From: Pantoea sp050157905
Lineage (GTDB): Bacteria > Pseudomonadota > Gammaproteobacteria > Enterobacterales > Enterobacteriaceae
NCBI RefSeq assembly: GCF_050157905.1
Contig: NZ_JBKIWZ010000001.1
Span: forward strand, 310,001-374,000
Length of the DNA stretch: 64,000 nt
Direction of reading: 5' to 3'
How positions within the stretch are numbered: the stretch's first letter is position 1; each line of letters opens with the position of its first letter. This document shows positions 17,191 through 26,456 of this stretch, piece after piece. Below the pieces are notes generated by a model, which saw only the letters and a list, made by a program, of their open reading frames with translations, made no database searches and was not told where the DNA came from. Position numbers and translations under genes: made by a program.

Positions 17191-17226
17191 GATAGCCGGA
17201 ATCGCCCTTACGCGATGAAGGCTATC
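17191..17226 (+). promoter_or_regulatory. Nested stem-loop in the queA-tgt spacer
   Basis: Outer arms GATAGCC (17191-17197) and GGCTATC (17220-17226) enclose inner arms ATCGC (17201-17205) and GCGAT (17212-17216), with symmetric GGA/GAA internal bulges and a 6-base loop. It lies between two operon genes and has no T run, so processing or stability is more likely than termination. Confidence 0.5.
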
Positions 17227-17257
17227 TGCATCGGACTGTTTCTCCGATGGAGGCTTT

Positions 17258-18406
17258 GTGAAATTTGAACTTGATACCACAGACGGGCGCGCACGCCGTG
17301 GCCGTCTGATTTTTGATCGCGGCGTGGTGGAAACCCCGGCGTTTATGCCTGTGGGCACCTACGGCACCGTAAAAGGCATGACGCCGGAAGAGGTGCAGGA
17401 GACAGGCGCACAGATCATTCTGGGCAACACCTTCCATCTCTGGCTGCGGCCGGGCCAGGAAATCATGAAACTGCACGGCGACCTGCATGACTTTATGCAG
17501 TGGAAAGGGCCGATCCTGACCGACTCCGGCGGTTTCCAGGTCTTCAGCCTGGGCGATATCCGTAAAATCACCGAAGCGGGCGTTCACTTCCGTAACCCGA
17601 TCAATGGCGATCCGATCTTCCTCGATCCGGAAAAATCGATGGAGATTCAGTATGACCTCGGTTCCGATATCGTAATGATCTTCGATGAGTGTACGCCTTA
17701 TCCGGCAGACTGGGACTACGCCAAACGCTCAATGGAGATGTCGCTGCGCTGGGCGAAACGCAGCCGTGACCGTTTCGACAGCCTGGGCAATAAAAATGCG
17801 CTGTTCGGCATTATTCAGGGTTCGGTTTACGAAGATTTACGAGATGTCTCGGTGAAAGGTCTGGTAGAGATTGGCTTTGATGGGTACGCTGTGGGCGGCC
17901 TGGCGGTGGGTGAGCCTAAGCAGGACATGCACCGTATTCTTGAGCACGTCTGTCCACAGCTGCCGCAGGATAAACCGCGTTATCTGATGGGTGTCGGCAA
18001 GCCGGAGGATCTGGTTGAAGGCGTCCGTCGCGGTGTCGATATGTTTGACTGCGTGATGCCGACCCGCAATGCCCGAAATGGTCATCTGTTTGTGACGGAA
18101 GGTGTGGTGAAAATCCGCAACGCCCGTTACAAAGATGACACTGCGCCACTGGATGCTGAGTGTGATTGTTACACCTGTCGCAATTACAGTCGTGCCTACT
18201 TGTATCATCTCGACCGTTGTAACGAAATACTGGGCGCGCGCCTGAATACTATCCACAATTTGCGCTACTACCAGCGTCTGATGGCAGGTTTACGCCAGGC
18301 CATTGAAGAGGGTAAATTAGAGCGCTTTGTAACTGAGTTTTACCAACGGACGGGCAAAGAAGTTCCGCCATTAACGTCTGACAATTCATCAATGAGGGAA
18401 ATTTAA
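17258..18406 (+). CDS. tgt: tRNA-guanine transglycosylase
   Basis: Exchanges guanine-34 for preQ1 in tRNAs with GUN anticodons. The start is GTG (VKFELDTTDG), as in E. coli. Catalytic Asp in LTDSGGFQVFSL and the nucleophile Asp in GVDMFDCVMPTR are visible. The zinc site is CDCYTCRNYSRAYL plus a downstream His. It has 382 residues. The stop shares one base with the yajC start (TAATG). Confidence 0.98.
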   Translation: MKFELDTTDGRARRGRLIFDRGVVETPAFMPVGTYGTVKGMTPEEVQETGAQIILGNTFHLWLRPGQEIMKLHGDLHDFMQWKGPILTDSGGFQVFSLGDIRKITEAGVHFRNPINGDPIFLDPEKSMEIQYDLGSDIVMIFDECTPYPADWDYAKRSMEMSLRWAKRSRDRFDSLGNKNALFGIIQGSVYEDLRDVSVKGLVEIGFDGYAVGGLAVGEPKQDMHRILEHVCPQLPQDKPRYLMGVGKPEDLVEGVRRGVDMFDCVMPTRNARNGHLFVTEGVVKIRNARYKDDTAPLDAECDCYTCRNYSRAYLYHLDRCNEILGARLNTIHNLRYYQRLMAGLRQAIEEGKLERFVTEFYQRTGKEVPPLTSDNSSMREI

Positions 18407-18738
18407 TGAGCTTATTCATTTCTGACGCCGTGGCCGCAGCAGGCGCACCGTCTCAGGGAAGTCCGTATTCTCTGGTGATCATGCTGGTGGTATTTGGTCT
18501 GATTTTCTATTTCATGATCCTGCGTCCACAGCAGAAACGTGCGAAAGAGCACAAGAAGCTGATGGACTCTATTTCCAAGGGTGATGAAGTGCTGACCAGC
18601 GGTGGCCTGGTGGGTCGCGTAACCAAAGTCTCTGACACGGGCTACGTAGCGATTGCGCTGAATGACACCAATGAAGTGGTCATTAAACGTGATTTCGTCG
18701 CCGCCGTGCTGCCTAAAGGCACTATCAAGGCGCTGTAA
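18406..18738 (+). CDS. yajC: Preprotein translocase accessory subunit YajC
   Basis: Small single-pass inner-membrane partner of SecDF-YidC, 110 residues. A membrane segment (about residues 20-40, VIMLVVFGLIFYFMILRP) is followed by a basic patch QQKRAKEHKK and a cytoplasmic beta-rich tail. It overlaps tgt by one base and precedes secD by 25 bases. Confidence 0.97.
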   Translation: MSLFISDAVAAAGAPSQGSPYSLVIMLVVFGLIFYFMILRPQQKRAKEHKKLMDSISKGDEVLTSGGLVGRVTKVSDTGYVAIALNDTNEVVIKRDFVAAVLPKGTIKAL

Positions 18739-18763
18739 TTCTTTCTTCCCTAAGGGAACTGCC

Positions 18764-20611
18764 GTGTTAAATCGTTATCCTTTGTGGAAGTACGTAATGC
18801 TGGTCGTCGTGATTCTCGTCGGCCTGCTCTATGCGCTTCCCAACCTGTATGGTGAGGATCCGGCCGTTCAAATCACTGGTGCGCGCGGAAGCGCCGCCAG
18901 TGAGCAGACGTTGGATCAAATTCAGTCCGCATTAAAACAAGATAATATCCAGAGCAAATCCGTTGCGCTGGAAAACGGGGCAATCACCGCGCGCTTCGCC
19001 AATACGGATGTGCAGTTACGCGCCCGTGAAGCGATCATGAAAGCGCTGGGTGAAAACTACGTTGTCGCGCTGAACCTCGCACCCGCGACGCCACGCTGGC
19101 TGTCCCTGCTGTCTGCAGAGCCGATGAAACTCGGTCTCGATCTGCGGGGCGGTGTGCACTTCCTGATGGAAGTGGACATGGACACGGCGCTCAGCAAACT
19201 GCAGGAGCAGAATGCCGATACGCTGCGTAGCGACCTGCGCGCCAAAAACATCCCTTACACCAACGTTAACAAAATCGCGAACTACGGCGTGGAAATTCGT
19301 TTCCGTGACGCTGCCAGCCGCGATGCGGCGATCTCCTGGCTGAGCTCACGTCATCAGGATCTGGTGATCAACAGCAGCGGCAGCGATGCCCTGCGTGCCA
19401 CCATGAGCGATGCCCGTCTGAGTGAAGCGCGTGAATATGCGGTTCAGCAGAACATTACTATTCTGCGTAACCGTGTGAACCAGCTGGGCGTGGCGGAACC
19501 GCTGGTGCAGCGTCAGGGTTCTGATCGCATCGTGGTTGAGCTGCCGGGGATTCAGGATACGGCGCGCGCCAAAGAGATTCTGGGCGCAACCGCAACGCTG
19601 GAATTCCGTCTGGTTAACACCAGCGTGGATCCGGGTGCCGCGGCCAGTGGCCGTGTGCCGGGTGACTCGGAAGTGAAGCAGATGCGTGATGGTCAGCCGG
19701 TCGTGCTCTACAAGCGGGTGATCCTGACCGGTGACCACATCACCGACTCGACCTCCAGCATGGATGAGTACAACCAGCCACAGGTGAACATCTCACTGGA
19801 TGGCGCGGGCGGTAACATCATGTCGAACTTCACCAAGGACAATATCGGCAAGCCGATGGCGACCCTGTTTGTGGAGTATAAAGACAGCGGTAAAAAAGAT
19901 GCCAGCGGTCGTTCCATTCTGGTGAAACAGGAAGAGGTGATTAACGTCGCCAACATCCAGTCCCGCCTGGGGAACAGCTTCCGCATTACCGGTATCAGCA
20001 ATCCAAACGAAGCACGTCAGCTCTCGCTGCTGCTGCGCGCCGGTGCGCTGATTGCGCCTATCCAGATTGTGGAAGAGCGTACTATCGGACCGACCATGGG
20101 TCAGCAGAACATCACCCAGGGTCTGGAAGCCTGCCTGTGGGGTCTGCTTGCGTCGATCCTGTTTATGGTGATCTTCTATAAGAAGTTTGGCCTGATTGCG
20201 ACCAGTGCACTGCTGGTAAACCTGGTGCTGATTGTCGGGATTATGTCCCTGTTGCCGGGGGCGACCCTGACCATGCCTGGTATTGCCGGTATCGTGTTAA
20301 CGCTGGCGGTCGCGGTGGATGCTAACGTACTGATTAATGAACGTATTAAAGAAGAGCTGCGCAACGGGCGCTCGGTTCAGCAGGCAATTCATGAGGGCTA
20401 CAAAGGCGCCTTCTCCAGTATTGTCGATGCGAACGTTACGACCCTGATCAAAGTTATCATTCTTTACGCGGTCGGCACCGGTTCGATCAAAGGTTTTGCG
20501 ATTACTACCGCAATTGGTATCGCGACCTCAATGTTCACCGCGATTATCGGTACCCGTGCCATTGTTAACCTGGTTTACGGTGGCAAACGCATCAACAAGC
20601 TGTCTATCTGA
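18764..20611 (+). CDS. secD: Protein translocase subunit SecD
   Basis: Large subunit of the SecDF complex that uses the proton gradient to help pull proteins across the inner membrane. GTG 18764 (VLNRYPLWKYVML) gives 615 residues, identical in length to E. coli; the frame is open further upstream inside yajC. Six membrane helices are expected, with the big periplasmic domain at about 35-450 and the conserved GLDLRGGVHF motif. secF follows after 10 bases. Confidence 0.98.
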   Translation: MLNRYPLWKYVMLVVVILVGLLYALPNLYGEDPAVQITGARGSAASEQTLDQIQSALKQDNIQSKSVALENGAITARFANTDVQLRAREAIMKALGENYVVALNLAPATPRWLSLLSAEPMKLGLDLRGGVHFLMEVDMDTALSKLQEQNADTLRSDLRAKNIPYTNVNKIANYGVEIRFRDAASRDAAISWLSSRHQDLVINSSGSDALRATMSDARLSEAREYAVQQNITILRNRVNQLGVAEPLVQRQGSDRIVVELPGIQDTARAKEILGATATLEFRLVNTSVDPGAAASGRVPGDSEVKQMRDGQPVVLYKRVILTGDHITDSTSSMDEYNQPQVNISLDGAGGNIMSNFTKDNIGKPMATLFVEYKDSGKKDASGRSILVKQEEVINVANIQSRLGNSFRITGISNPNEARQLSLLLRAGALIAPIQIVEERTIGPTMGQQNITQGLEACLWGLLASILFMVIFYKKFGLIATSALLVNLVLIVGIMSLLPGATLTMPGIAGIVLTLAVAVDANVLINERIKEELRNGRSVQQAIHEGYKGAFSSIVDANVTTLIKVIILYAVGTGSIKGFAITTAIGIATSMFTAIIGTRAIVNLVYGGKRINKLSI

Positions 20612-20621
20612 GGAGTGCGTT

Positions 20622-21590
20622 GTGGCACAGGAATATAACATTGAGCAGTTGAACCACGGGCGTAAAGTCGTCGACTTTATGCGCTGGGATAAGCTGGCCT
20701 TCATCATTTCGGGACTGCTGATCCTCGCGGCGATTGCCATCGTGAGCGTGCGTGGCTTCAACTGGGGTCTCGATTTCACCGGCGGTACGGTGATTGAGAT
20801 CGCGCTGGAGAAACCCGCCGACCTCGACACGCTGCGCAGTGAGCTGGTGAAAGCGGGCTTTGACGAGCCGCTGGTACAGAACTTTGGCAGCAGCCGCGAC
20901 GTGATGGTGCGTATGGCGCCGGTAACCGGCGGTGCCGGCACCGAGTTAGGCAATAAAGTGGTGTCGGTGATCAATCAGACCACCCAGCAAAACGCGACCG
21001 TGAAGCGCATTGAGTTCGTCGGCCCGAGCGTGGGCAGCGATCTGGCGCAGGCGGGGGCGATGGCGCTGCTGTCTGCACTGATTGCGATTCTGATCTATAT
21101 CGGTTTTCGCTTTGAGTGGCGTCTGGCGCTGGGTACAGTACTGGCGCTGGCGCACGACGTGATTATCACCTGCGGCCTGCTGGCGCTGTTCCGCATTGAA
21201 ATCGACCTGACCATTGTCGCCTCGCTGATGTCAGTGATCGGCTACTCGCTTAACGATAAAATCGTGGTGTCGGACCGTATTCGTGAAAACTTCCGCAAGA
21301 TCCGTCGCGGCAGCTCTTACGACATTACGAACGTGTCGCTGACCCAGACCTTAAGCCGTACGCTGATTACCTCGCTGACGACGCTGGCGATGATCCTCAT
21401 CCTCTTCATCTTTGGCGGCGCGTTGCTGAAAGGCTTCTCACTGACCATGCTGATTGGTGTGGCGATCGGTACGATTTCATCCATTTATGTCTCTTCGGCG
21501 CTGGCGCTGAAGCTGGGCATGAAGCGTGAACACATGCTGGTGCAGAAGGTGGAGAAAGAGGGCGCCGATCAGCCTTCAATCCTGCCGTAA
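20622..21590 (+). CDS. secF: Protein translocase subunit SecF
   Basis: Partner of SecD, 322 residues, six membrane helices. GTG 20622 (VAQEYNIEQLNHGRKV) is chosen by match to E. coli SecF and by the AGGAG site upstream; a longer in-frame start lies inside secD. The family motif GLDFTGGTVIEI is near residue 48, and SLMSVIGYSLNDKIVVSDRI forms part of the proton path. It ends the queA-secF operon at a strong terminator. Confidence 0.98.
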   Translation: MAQEYNIEQLNHGRKVVDFMRWDKLAFIISGLLILAAIAIVSVRGFNWGLDFTGGTVIEIALEKPADLDTLRSELVKAGFDEPLVQNFGSSRDVMVRMAPVTGGAGTELGNKVVSVINQTTQQNATVKRIEFVGPSVGSDLAQAGAMALLSALIAILIYIGFRFEWRLALGTVLALAHDVIITCGLLALFRIEIDLTIVASLMSVIGYSLNDKIVVSDRIRENFRKIRRGSSYDITNVSLTQTLSRTLITSLTTLAMILILFIFGGALLKGFSLTMLIGVAIGTISSIYVSSALALKLGMKREHMLVQKVEKEGADQPSILP

Positions 21591-21611
21591 TGCGCGTCGC
21601 GCAATAAAAAC

Positions 21612-21639
21612 GGGCAGCCTCAGGGCTGCCCTTTTTTTT
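21612..21639 (+). terminator. Terminator of the queA-secF operon
   Basis: GGGCAGCC (21612-21619), loop TCAG, GGCTGCCC (21624-21631), eight T residues. Confidence 0.93.
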
Positions 21640-21650
21640 GCCTCGCTGAC

Positions 21651-22229
21651 CTAAGGGGTAGCGGATGCCGCAGGGTTGGTCGGGGCCGGGGCGTCACCGG
21701 TCACGTTGTGCACCCGGACATAACCTAACTGCTCGGGTGTCAGACCGCTGAGCCGCAGCGGGATGGACGCCGAGTGCTGTGGCAGCAGCGAAGCCGGCAG
21801 CGCAACCGTCTGGCTCAGACTGTCCCTGTTGAGCGGTTTACCGGTTGCCGGGTCGAGTTCACCCCAGATGACGGTTGCATGCAGGGCGGGCAGAGGCCGA
21901 TCGTCCATTGAACGAACGGTGAGGGTCGCCCGCGAGCCGCTGGCTTCGGCGGTGACCGGCGACAGTGTCAGCCGCAGCGTGCCGAGCTGGGTCTGCAGTG
22001 CTACCGGCGTGTTCGCCTGCGGCACCAGCCACGCACCCTGTTCAGAGTGGCTGTTAAGCTGTCCCTGAATCTCCAGCGCACTGGCCTGCGTGGTCAGATG
22101 CTGCATCTGCTGATTCAGCTGCGTGACTTCCTGATGCAACTCTCTGACCTGCGGATTACCGGCCGTTGTGCTGCAGCCGCTCAGCGTAACCAGCGAAAGT
22201 GCCACCGGCGCCCAAACCAACCTGTTCAT
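21651..22229 (-). CDS. yajI: DUF3251 lipoprotein YajI
   Basis: Lipoprotein of unknown function, 192 residues. The signal peptide ends in the lipobox LSGC, with Cys19 as the lipidated residue. A short coiled coil follows (QVRELHQEVTQLNQQMQHL), then a beta-rich domain ending LGYVRVHNV, which matches the end of E. coli YajI. Position next to secF/nrdR is conserved. kbp lies 16 bases upstream on the same strand, suggesting a two-gene unit. Confidence 0.85.
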   Translation of the reverse strand: MNRLVWAPVALSLVTLSGCSTTAGNPQVRELHQEVTQLNQQMQHLTTQASALEIQGQLNSHSEQGAWLVPQANTPVALQTQLGTLRLTLSPVTAEASGSRATLTVRSMDDRPLPALHATVIWGELDPATGKPLNRDSLSQTVALPASLLPQHSASIPLRLSGLTPEQLGYVRVHNVTGDAPAPTNPAASATP

Positions 22230-22245
22230 AAGTTATCCTTGTCCG

Positions 22246-22683
22246 TTATTTGGGAATACGTAAAACCTGACCGGGATAGATTTTATCAGGATGAGAGAGC
22301 ATCGGTTTGTTCGCCTCGAAAATCTTGTTGTACTCATTGGCGTTACCATACACCTCTTTGGAAATGGCGCTCAGCGTGTCGCCTTTTTTCACAGTGTAAA
22401 GCTGAGATTCGGTCGCGCCGTCGGTGACGGTAACCTTGTCTTCCACTTTGGTAATGCCTGCGACGTTGCCCGCCGCAATCAGGATCTTCTCTTTCAGCTC
22501 CTGCGAAAGGCCATCGCCGGTTACGGTCACGGTGTCGCCATTGACCTTTACATCAACTTTGTCACTGTCGGGTAAGCCGAGCTTGTTGATGTGATCCTGC
22601 AGCTTTTTATTCTGGTCATCGCCGCCATGCACGGCATCCCATAATTTTTCGCCGGCCTCTTTCACAAAGTTAAACAGCCCCAT
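22246..22683 (-). CDS. kbp: Potassium-binding protein Kbp (YgaU), BON and LysM domains
   Basis: Small cytoplasmic potassium-binding protein, 145 residues. A BON domain (about 25-88) is followed by a LysM domain (about 95-143: YTVKKGDTLSAISKEVYGN...GQVLRIPK). The N-terminus MGLFNFVKEAGEKLWD is typical of Kbp. In E. coli the gene is elsewhere on the chromosome; here it sits between nrdR and yajI and probably drives yajI too. Confidence 0.93.
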   Translation of the reverse strand: MGLFNFVKEAGEKLWDAVHGGDDQNKKLQDHINKLGLPDSDKVDVKVNGDTVTVTGDGLSQELKEKILIAAGNVAGITKVEDKVTVTDGATESQLYTVKKGDTLSAISKEVYGNANEYNKIFEANKPMLSHPDKIYPGQVLRIPK

Positions 22684-22869
22684 GTAACCTCCAGTGTGTG
22701 AGTGGAAAATTTTTAATGTTGCCTGTAAAGCGTAGTCCGTTTTGCGGCAGACGAAATTGAGCGTCGTTTATCCTGCGATGAGAATCCCAGGAAAGGCACG
22801 GAAGAGATTTTGTTGATCCGCAGTTCGCGTTACACTGTCTGGCCCATCACTCTCGCGTCAGGAAACGTC

Positions 22870-23319
22870 ATGCATTGCCCATTCTGCTCCGCTGTGGACA
22901 CCAAAGTGATTGATTCTCGTCTGGTTAGTGAAGGATCTTCGGTGCGACGCCGCCGCCAGTGTCTGATGTGTCATGAACGCTTCACAACGTTTGAAGTGGC
23001 GGAACTGGTGATGCCCCGCGTGGTGAAAAGCAATGATGTGCGCGAACCCTTCAATGAAGACAAAATGGCCAGCGGGATGATGAAGGCGCTTGAGAAGCGT
23101 CCGGTCAGTGCCGACGCGGTTGAGAGCGCCGTTAACCATATTAAAACCCAGCTGCGCGCCACCGGCGAACGTGAGATCCCCAGTAAACTGATTGGCAATC
23201 TGGTGATGGATGAGCTGAAAAAGCTCGATAAAGTCGCCTATATTCGCTTCGCTTCGGTGTACCGCAGCTTTGAAGACATTCGTGATTTTGGCGAAGAGAT
23301 CGCCCGGCTACAGGATTAA
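22870..23319 (+). CDS. nrdR: Transcriptional repressor NrdR
   Basis: Zinc-finger and ATP-cone repressor of ribonucleotide reductase genes, 149 residues. The zinc ribbon CPFC...CLMC spans residues 3-34 and the ATP-cone follows at 49-139. ATG 22870 (MHCPFCSAVDTKVIDSR) is the standard start; the frame is open upstream. It begins an operon with ribD, three bases downstream. Confidence 0.98.
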   Translation: MHCPFCSAVDTKVIDSRLVSEGSSVRRRRQCLMCHERFTTFEVAELVMPRVVKSNDVREPFNEDKMASGMMKALEKRPVSADAVESAVNHIKTQLRATGEREIPSKLIGNLVMDELKKLDKVAYIRFASVYRSFEDIRDFGEEIARLQD

Positions 23320-23322
23320 ACC

Positions 23323-24423
23323 ATGGACGAACGCTATATGGCGCGCGCGCTGGAGCTGGCGCGACGCGGCCGCTTTACCACTATGCCAAACCCTAATGTT
23401 GGCTGCGTAATTGTACGTGATGGCGAGGTGGTGGGGGAGGGCTGGCATCAGCGTGCGGGTGAACCTCATGCAGAAGTCCATGCGCTGCGCATGGCGGGCG
23501 AAAAAGCGCGTGGCGCAACCGCTTATGTCACGCTCGAACCCTGTAGTCATCATGGCCGCACGCCGCCCTGCTGCGATGCGCTGATCGCCGCCGGTGTGAA
23601 ACGTGTTGTGGCCGCGATGCAGGATCCGAATCCCCAGGTCGCGGGCCGTGGGCTTCACCGCCTGTACCAGGCGGGCATTGACGTCAGTCACGGCCTGATG
23701 ATGGCCGAAGCGGAGGCGCTGAATCGCGGCTTCCTCAAGCGGATGCGCACCGGCTTCCCGTGGGTGCAGCTCAAGCTGGGCGCATCACTGGATGGCCGGA
23801 CGGCAATGGCCAGCGGCGAAAGCCAGTGGATTACCTCGGCGGCGGCCCGTCGCGATGTGCAGCAGCTGCGTGCGCAGAGCGCCGCGATCCTCAGCAGCAG
23901 CGCCACGATACTGGCGGACGATCCCGCCCTGACGGTGCGCTGGTCCGAACTCAATGATGACAGCCAGGCTCTGCTGAATGAACAGGCACTGCGCCAGCCG
24001 GTGCGGGTTATCATCGACAGCCAGAATCGCGTGACGCCGCAGCATCGGATTATTTCGCAGCCGGGTGAAACCTGGCTGATGCGCCATCAGCCGGATCAGC
24101 AACGCTGGCCAGAGGCGGTGACGCAAATCGCGGTGCCACTGCGCGAGCAACAGCTGGATCTGGTCGCGATGATGATGCTGATGGGGCAGCGGCAGATTAA
24201 CAGCGTCTGGGTAGAAGCGGGCGCCGCGCTGGCAGGTGCCCTATTACAGGCGGGCGTCGTCGATGAGCTGATCCTCTATGTCGCGCCTAAACTGTTAGGT
24301 CATGAAGGGCGTGGCCTGTGCCAGCTGCCCGGACTCAGCCAGCTGGCTGACGCACCAGCTTTCCGTTTCAGTGATGTCCGGCAGATTGGTGACGATTTAC
24401 GCCTGACGCTGACGCCGCAATAG
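23323..24423 (+). CDS. ribD: Riboflavin biosynthesis deaminase/reductase RibD
   Basis: Bifunctional enzyme for the second and third steps of riboflavin synthesis: pyrimidine deamination, then NADPH-dependent sugar reduction. The deaminase half (about 1-145) has zinc motifs HAEVHAL and PCSHHGRTPPC. The reductase half (147-366) has KLGASLDGRTA and ILADDPALTVRW. It has 366 residues. The gene starts three bases after nrdR, so coupling is likely. Confidence 0.98.
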   Translation: MDERYMARALELARRGRFTTMPNPNVGCVIVRDGEVVGEGWHQRAGEPHAEVHALRMAGEKARGATAYVTLEPCSHHGRTPPCCDALIAAGVKRVVAAMQDPNPQVAGRGLHRLYQAGIDVSHGLMMAEAEALNRGFLKRMRTGFPWVQLKLGASLDGRTAMASGESQWITSAAARRDVQQLRAQSAAILSSSATILADDPALTVRWSELNDDSQALLNEQALRQPVRVIIDSQNRVTPQHRIISQPGETWLMRHQPDQQRWPEAVTQIAVPLREQQLDLVAMMMLMGQRQINSVWVEAGAALAGALLQAGVVDELILYVAPKLLGHEGRGLCQLPGLSQLADAPAFRFSDVRQIGDDLRLTLTPQ

Positions 24424-24513
24424 CATGGTCGGAAAAGCGAGAGCACGCCGCCCAAGAGTATGATAGAATCCGCCCCCCTGCGCGGGGCTAACCAAACCCC
24501 TGAAAGGATAAGT

Positions 24514-24984
24514 ATGAAAGTTATCGAAGCTGCTGTTGCAACGCCTGAGGCCCGTGTTGCCATCGTTATTGCGCGTTTTAACAACTTCATTAATGACAGC
24601 CTGCTGGATGGCGCAGTTGATGCCCTGAAACGCATTGGCCAGGTCAAAGATGACAATATCACCGTCGTCTGGGTGCCGGGCGCTTATGAACTGCCTCTGG
24701 CCGCCCGCACGCTGGCTAACGCCGGCAAACACGATGCGATTATCGCACTCGGTACCGTGATTCGTGGTGGCACCGCCCACTTCGAATATGTGGCAGGTGA
24801 AGCCAGCTCTGGTATCGCCAGCGTCGCCATGAACAGCGATATTCCTGTCGCGTTTGGCGTGCTGACCACTGAAAGCATCGAGCAGGCCATTGAACGTGCC
24901 GGGACTAAAGCCGGTAACAAGGGTGCCGAAGCGGCACTGACCGCGCTCGAAATGATCAACGTATTGAAAGCCATTAAAGCCTGA
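24514..24984 (+). CDS. ribH: 6,7-dimethyl-8-ribityllumazine synthase
   Basis: Penultimate enzyme of riboflavin synthesis (also called ribE), 156 residues. Motifs ARFNNFIND, VPGAYELP and GTVIRGGTAHFEYV (catalytic His) are present. A ribosome site AAAGGAT precedes the ATG. The 90-base gap from ribD contains no FMN riboswitch-like structure that I can see. nusB follows after 19 bases. Confidence 0.98.
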   Translation: MKVIEAAVATPEARVAIVIARFNNFINDSLLDGAVDALKRIGQVKDDNITVVWVPGAYELPLAARTLANAGKHDAIIALGTVIRGGTAHFEYVAGEASSGIASVAMNSDIPVAFGVLTTESIEQAIERAGTKAGNKGAEAALTALEMINVLKAIKA

Positions 24985-25003
24985 TTTTTGTAAGGGGAAT
25001 TTT

Positions 25004-25423
25004 GTGAAACCTGCTGCTCGTCGTCGCGCCCGTGAGTGCGCTGTTCAGGCGCTTTACTCCTGGCAGTTGTCGAACAACGACATTGCCGATGTGGAATACC
25101 AGTTTCTGGCGGAACAGGACGTCAAAGATGTCGACATTACCTACTTCCGCGAACTGCTGTCCGGTGTGGCGACCAACAGTGCGTATCTGGATGGACTGAT
25201 GAAACCCTACCTGTCACGTCAGCTTGAAGAGCTGGGACAGGTAGAGAAAGCGATTCTGCGCATCTCGCTTTATGAGCTGAGCAAGCGCGATGATGTGCCC
25301 TATAAAGTGGCCATCAACGAAGGCATTGAGCTGGCGAAAGTCTTCGGTGCTGAAGACAGCCACAAATTTGTCAACGGCGTGCTGGATAAAGCCGGTCCAC
25401 AAATTCGACCCCATCGTAAATAA
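25004..25423 (+). CDS. nusB: Transcription antitermination factor NusB
   Basis: RNA-binding factor that acts with NusE on boxA in rRNA operons. GTG start (VKPAARRRARECAVQALYSW), 139 residues, with the basic N-terminus that binds boxA and the C-terminal FVNGVLDK motif. A strong terminator follows before thiL. Confidence 0.98.
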   Translation: MKPAARRRARECAVQALYSWQLSNNDIADVEYQFLAEQDVKDVDITYFRELLSGVATNSAYLDGLMKPYLSRQLEELGQVEKAILRISLYELSKRDDVPYKVAINEGIELAKVFGAEDSHKFVNGVLDKAGPQIRPHRK

Positions 25424-25430
25424 ATAAAAA

Positions 25431-25452
25431 GGCCGGCTTGCCGGCCTTTTTT
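25431..25452 (+). terminator. Terminator between nusB and thiL
   Basis: GGCCGG (25431-25436), loop CTTG, CCGGCC (25441-25446), then six T; the stem is extended by flanking A/T pairs. Confidence 0.9.
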
Positions 25453-25478
25453 CATAAAGGGTTAAGCGGAACGTAATT

Positions 25479-26456
25479 ATGTCTTGTGGTGAATTTGAAC
25501 TCATCGCACGCTACTTCAACCGCAGAACACGCAGCCGCCGTGATGTCGAACTCGGCATCGGTGACGATTGTGCGTTACTTAGCGTGCCGGAAAAACAGAC
25601 GCTGGCGATCAGCACCGATACCCTGGTCGCGGGTGTGCACTTCTTACGGGATATTCATCCTGCCGATTTGGGGTACAAAGCCCTGGCGGTAAACCTCAGC
25701 GATCTCGCGGCCATGGGGGCCGATCCTGCCTGGCTTACGCTGGCCTTAACCCTGCCGCAGGTCGATGAAGGCTGGCTGTCCGCCTTCAGCGAAAGTCTGT
25801 TCGAACTGCTGGAATATTACGATATGCAGCTGGTTGGTGGTGACACCACGCGCGGGCCTTTAAGCCTGACGCTGGCGATCCACGGCATGGTGCCGCAGGG
25901 CCGTGCCCTGAAACGTTCCGGTGCGAAACCCGGCGACTGGATCTATGTGACCGGCACGCTGGGCGACAGTGCAGCCGGGCTGGCGCTGCTGCAGCATCAC
26001 TGCCGCATCAGCGATCCGGTGGTGCATGAGGCGCTGATTAAACGCCATCTGCGCCCGATGCCACGTATTCTGCAGGGGCAGGCTCTGCGTTCACTCGCCT
26101 CTTCAGCGGTGGATATCTCCGACGGCCTGATCTCCGATCTCGGCCATGTGCTGAAAGCCAGCGGCTGCGGCGCACGCCTGAATCTGGAGGCGCTGCCGCT
26201 CTCGGCGGCACTGCGCGATCACTTCGACCCCGAGCAGGTGCTGCGCTGGGCGCTGAGTGGTGGCGAAGATTACGAACTCTGCTTCACGGTGCCGGAAGTC
26301 AATCATGGCGCGCTCGATGTGGCACTGGGTCACCTGGGCGTGCCTTACACCTGTATCGGGCAGATAGCGCCGGCATCGGAAGGCCTGATGCTGCTGGACA
26401 ACGGCAAGCCCGCGACATTCCGCCATAAAGGGTTCGATCACTTTGAGACTAAATAA
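25479..26456 (+). CDS. thiL: Thiamine-monophosphate kinase
   Basis: Final step of thiamine pyrophosphate synthesis: ATP-dependent phosphorylation of thiamine monophosphate. It has 325 residues. Motifs GIGDDCALL, STDTLVAGVHF, NLSDLAAMGA and GGDTTRGPLS are those of the PurM/ThiL fold. Its end overlaps the apparent start of pgpA by 14 bases. No TPP riboswitch is visible upstream. Confidence 0.98.
   Translation: MSCGEFELIARYFNRRTRSRRDVELGIGDDCALLSVPEKQTLAISTDTLVAGVHFLRDIHPADLGYKALAVNLSDLAAMGADPAWLTLALTLPQVDEGWLSAFSESLFELLEYYDMQLVGGDTTRGPLSLTLAIHGMVPQGRALKRSGAKPGDWIYVTGTLGDSAAGLALLQHHCRISDPVVHEALIKRHLRPMPRILQGQALRSLASSAVDISDGLISDLGHVLKASGCGARLNLEALPLSAALRDHFDPEQVLRWALSGGEDYELCFTVPEVNHGALDVALGHLGVPYTCIGQIAPASEGLMLLDNGKPATFRHKGFDHFETK

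Noticed and set aside
24424..24513. FMN riboswitch before ribH
   Set aside because: The gap is only 90 bases and lacks the conserved RFN helices.
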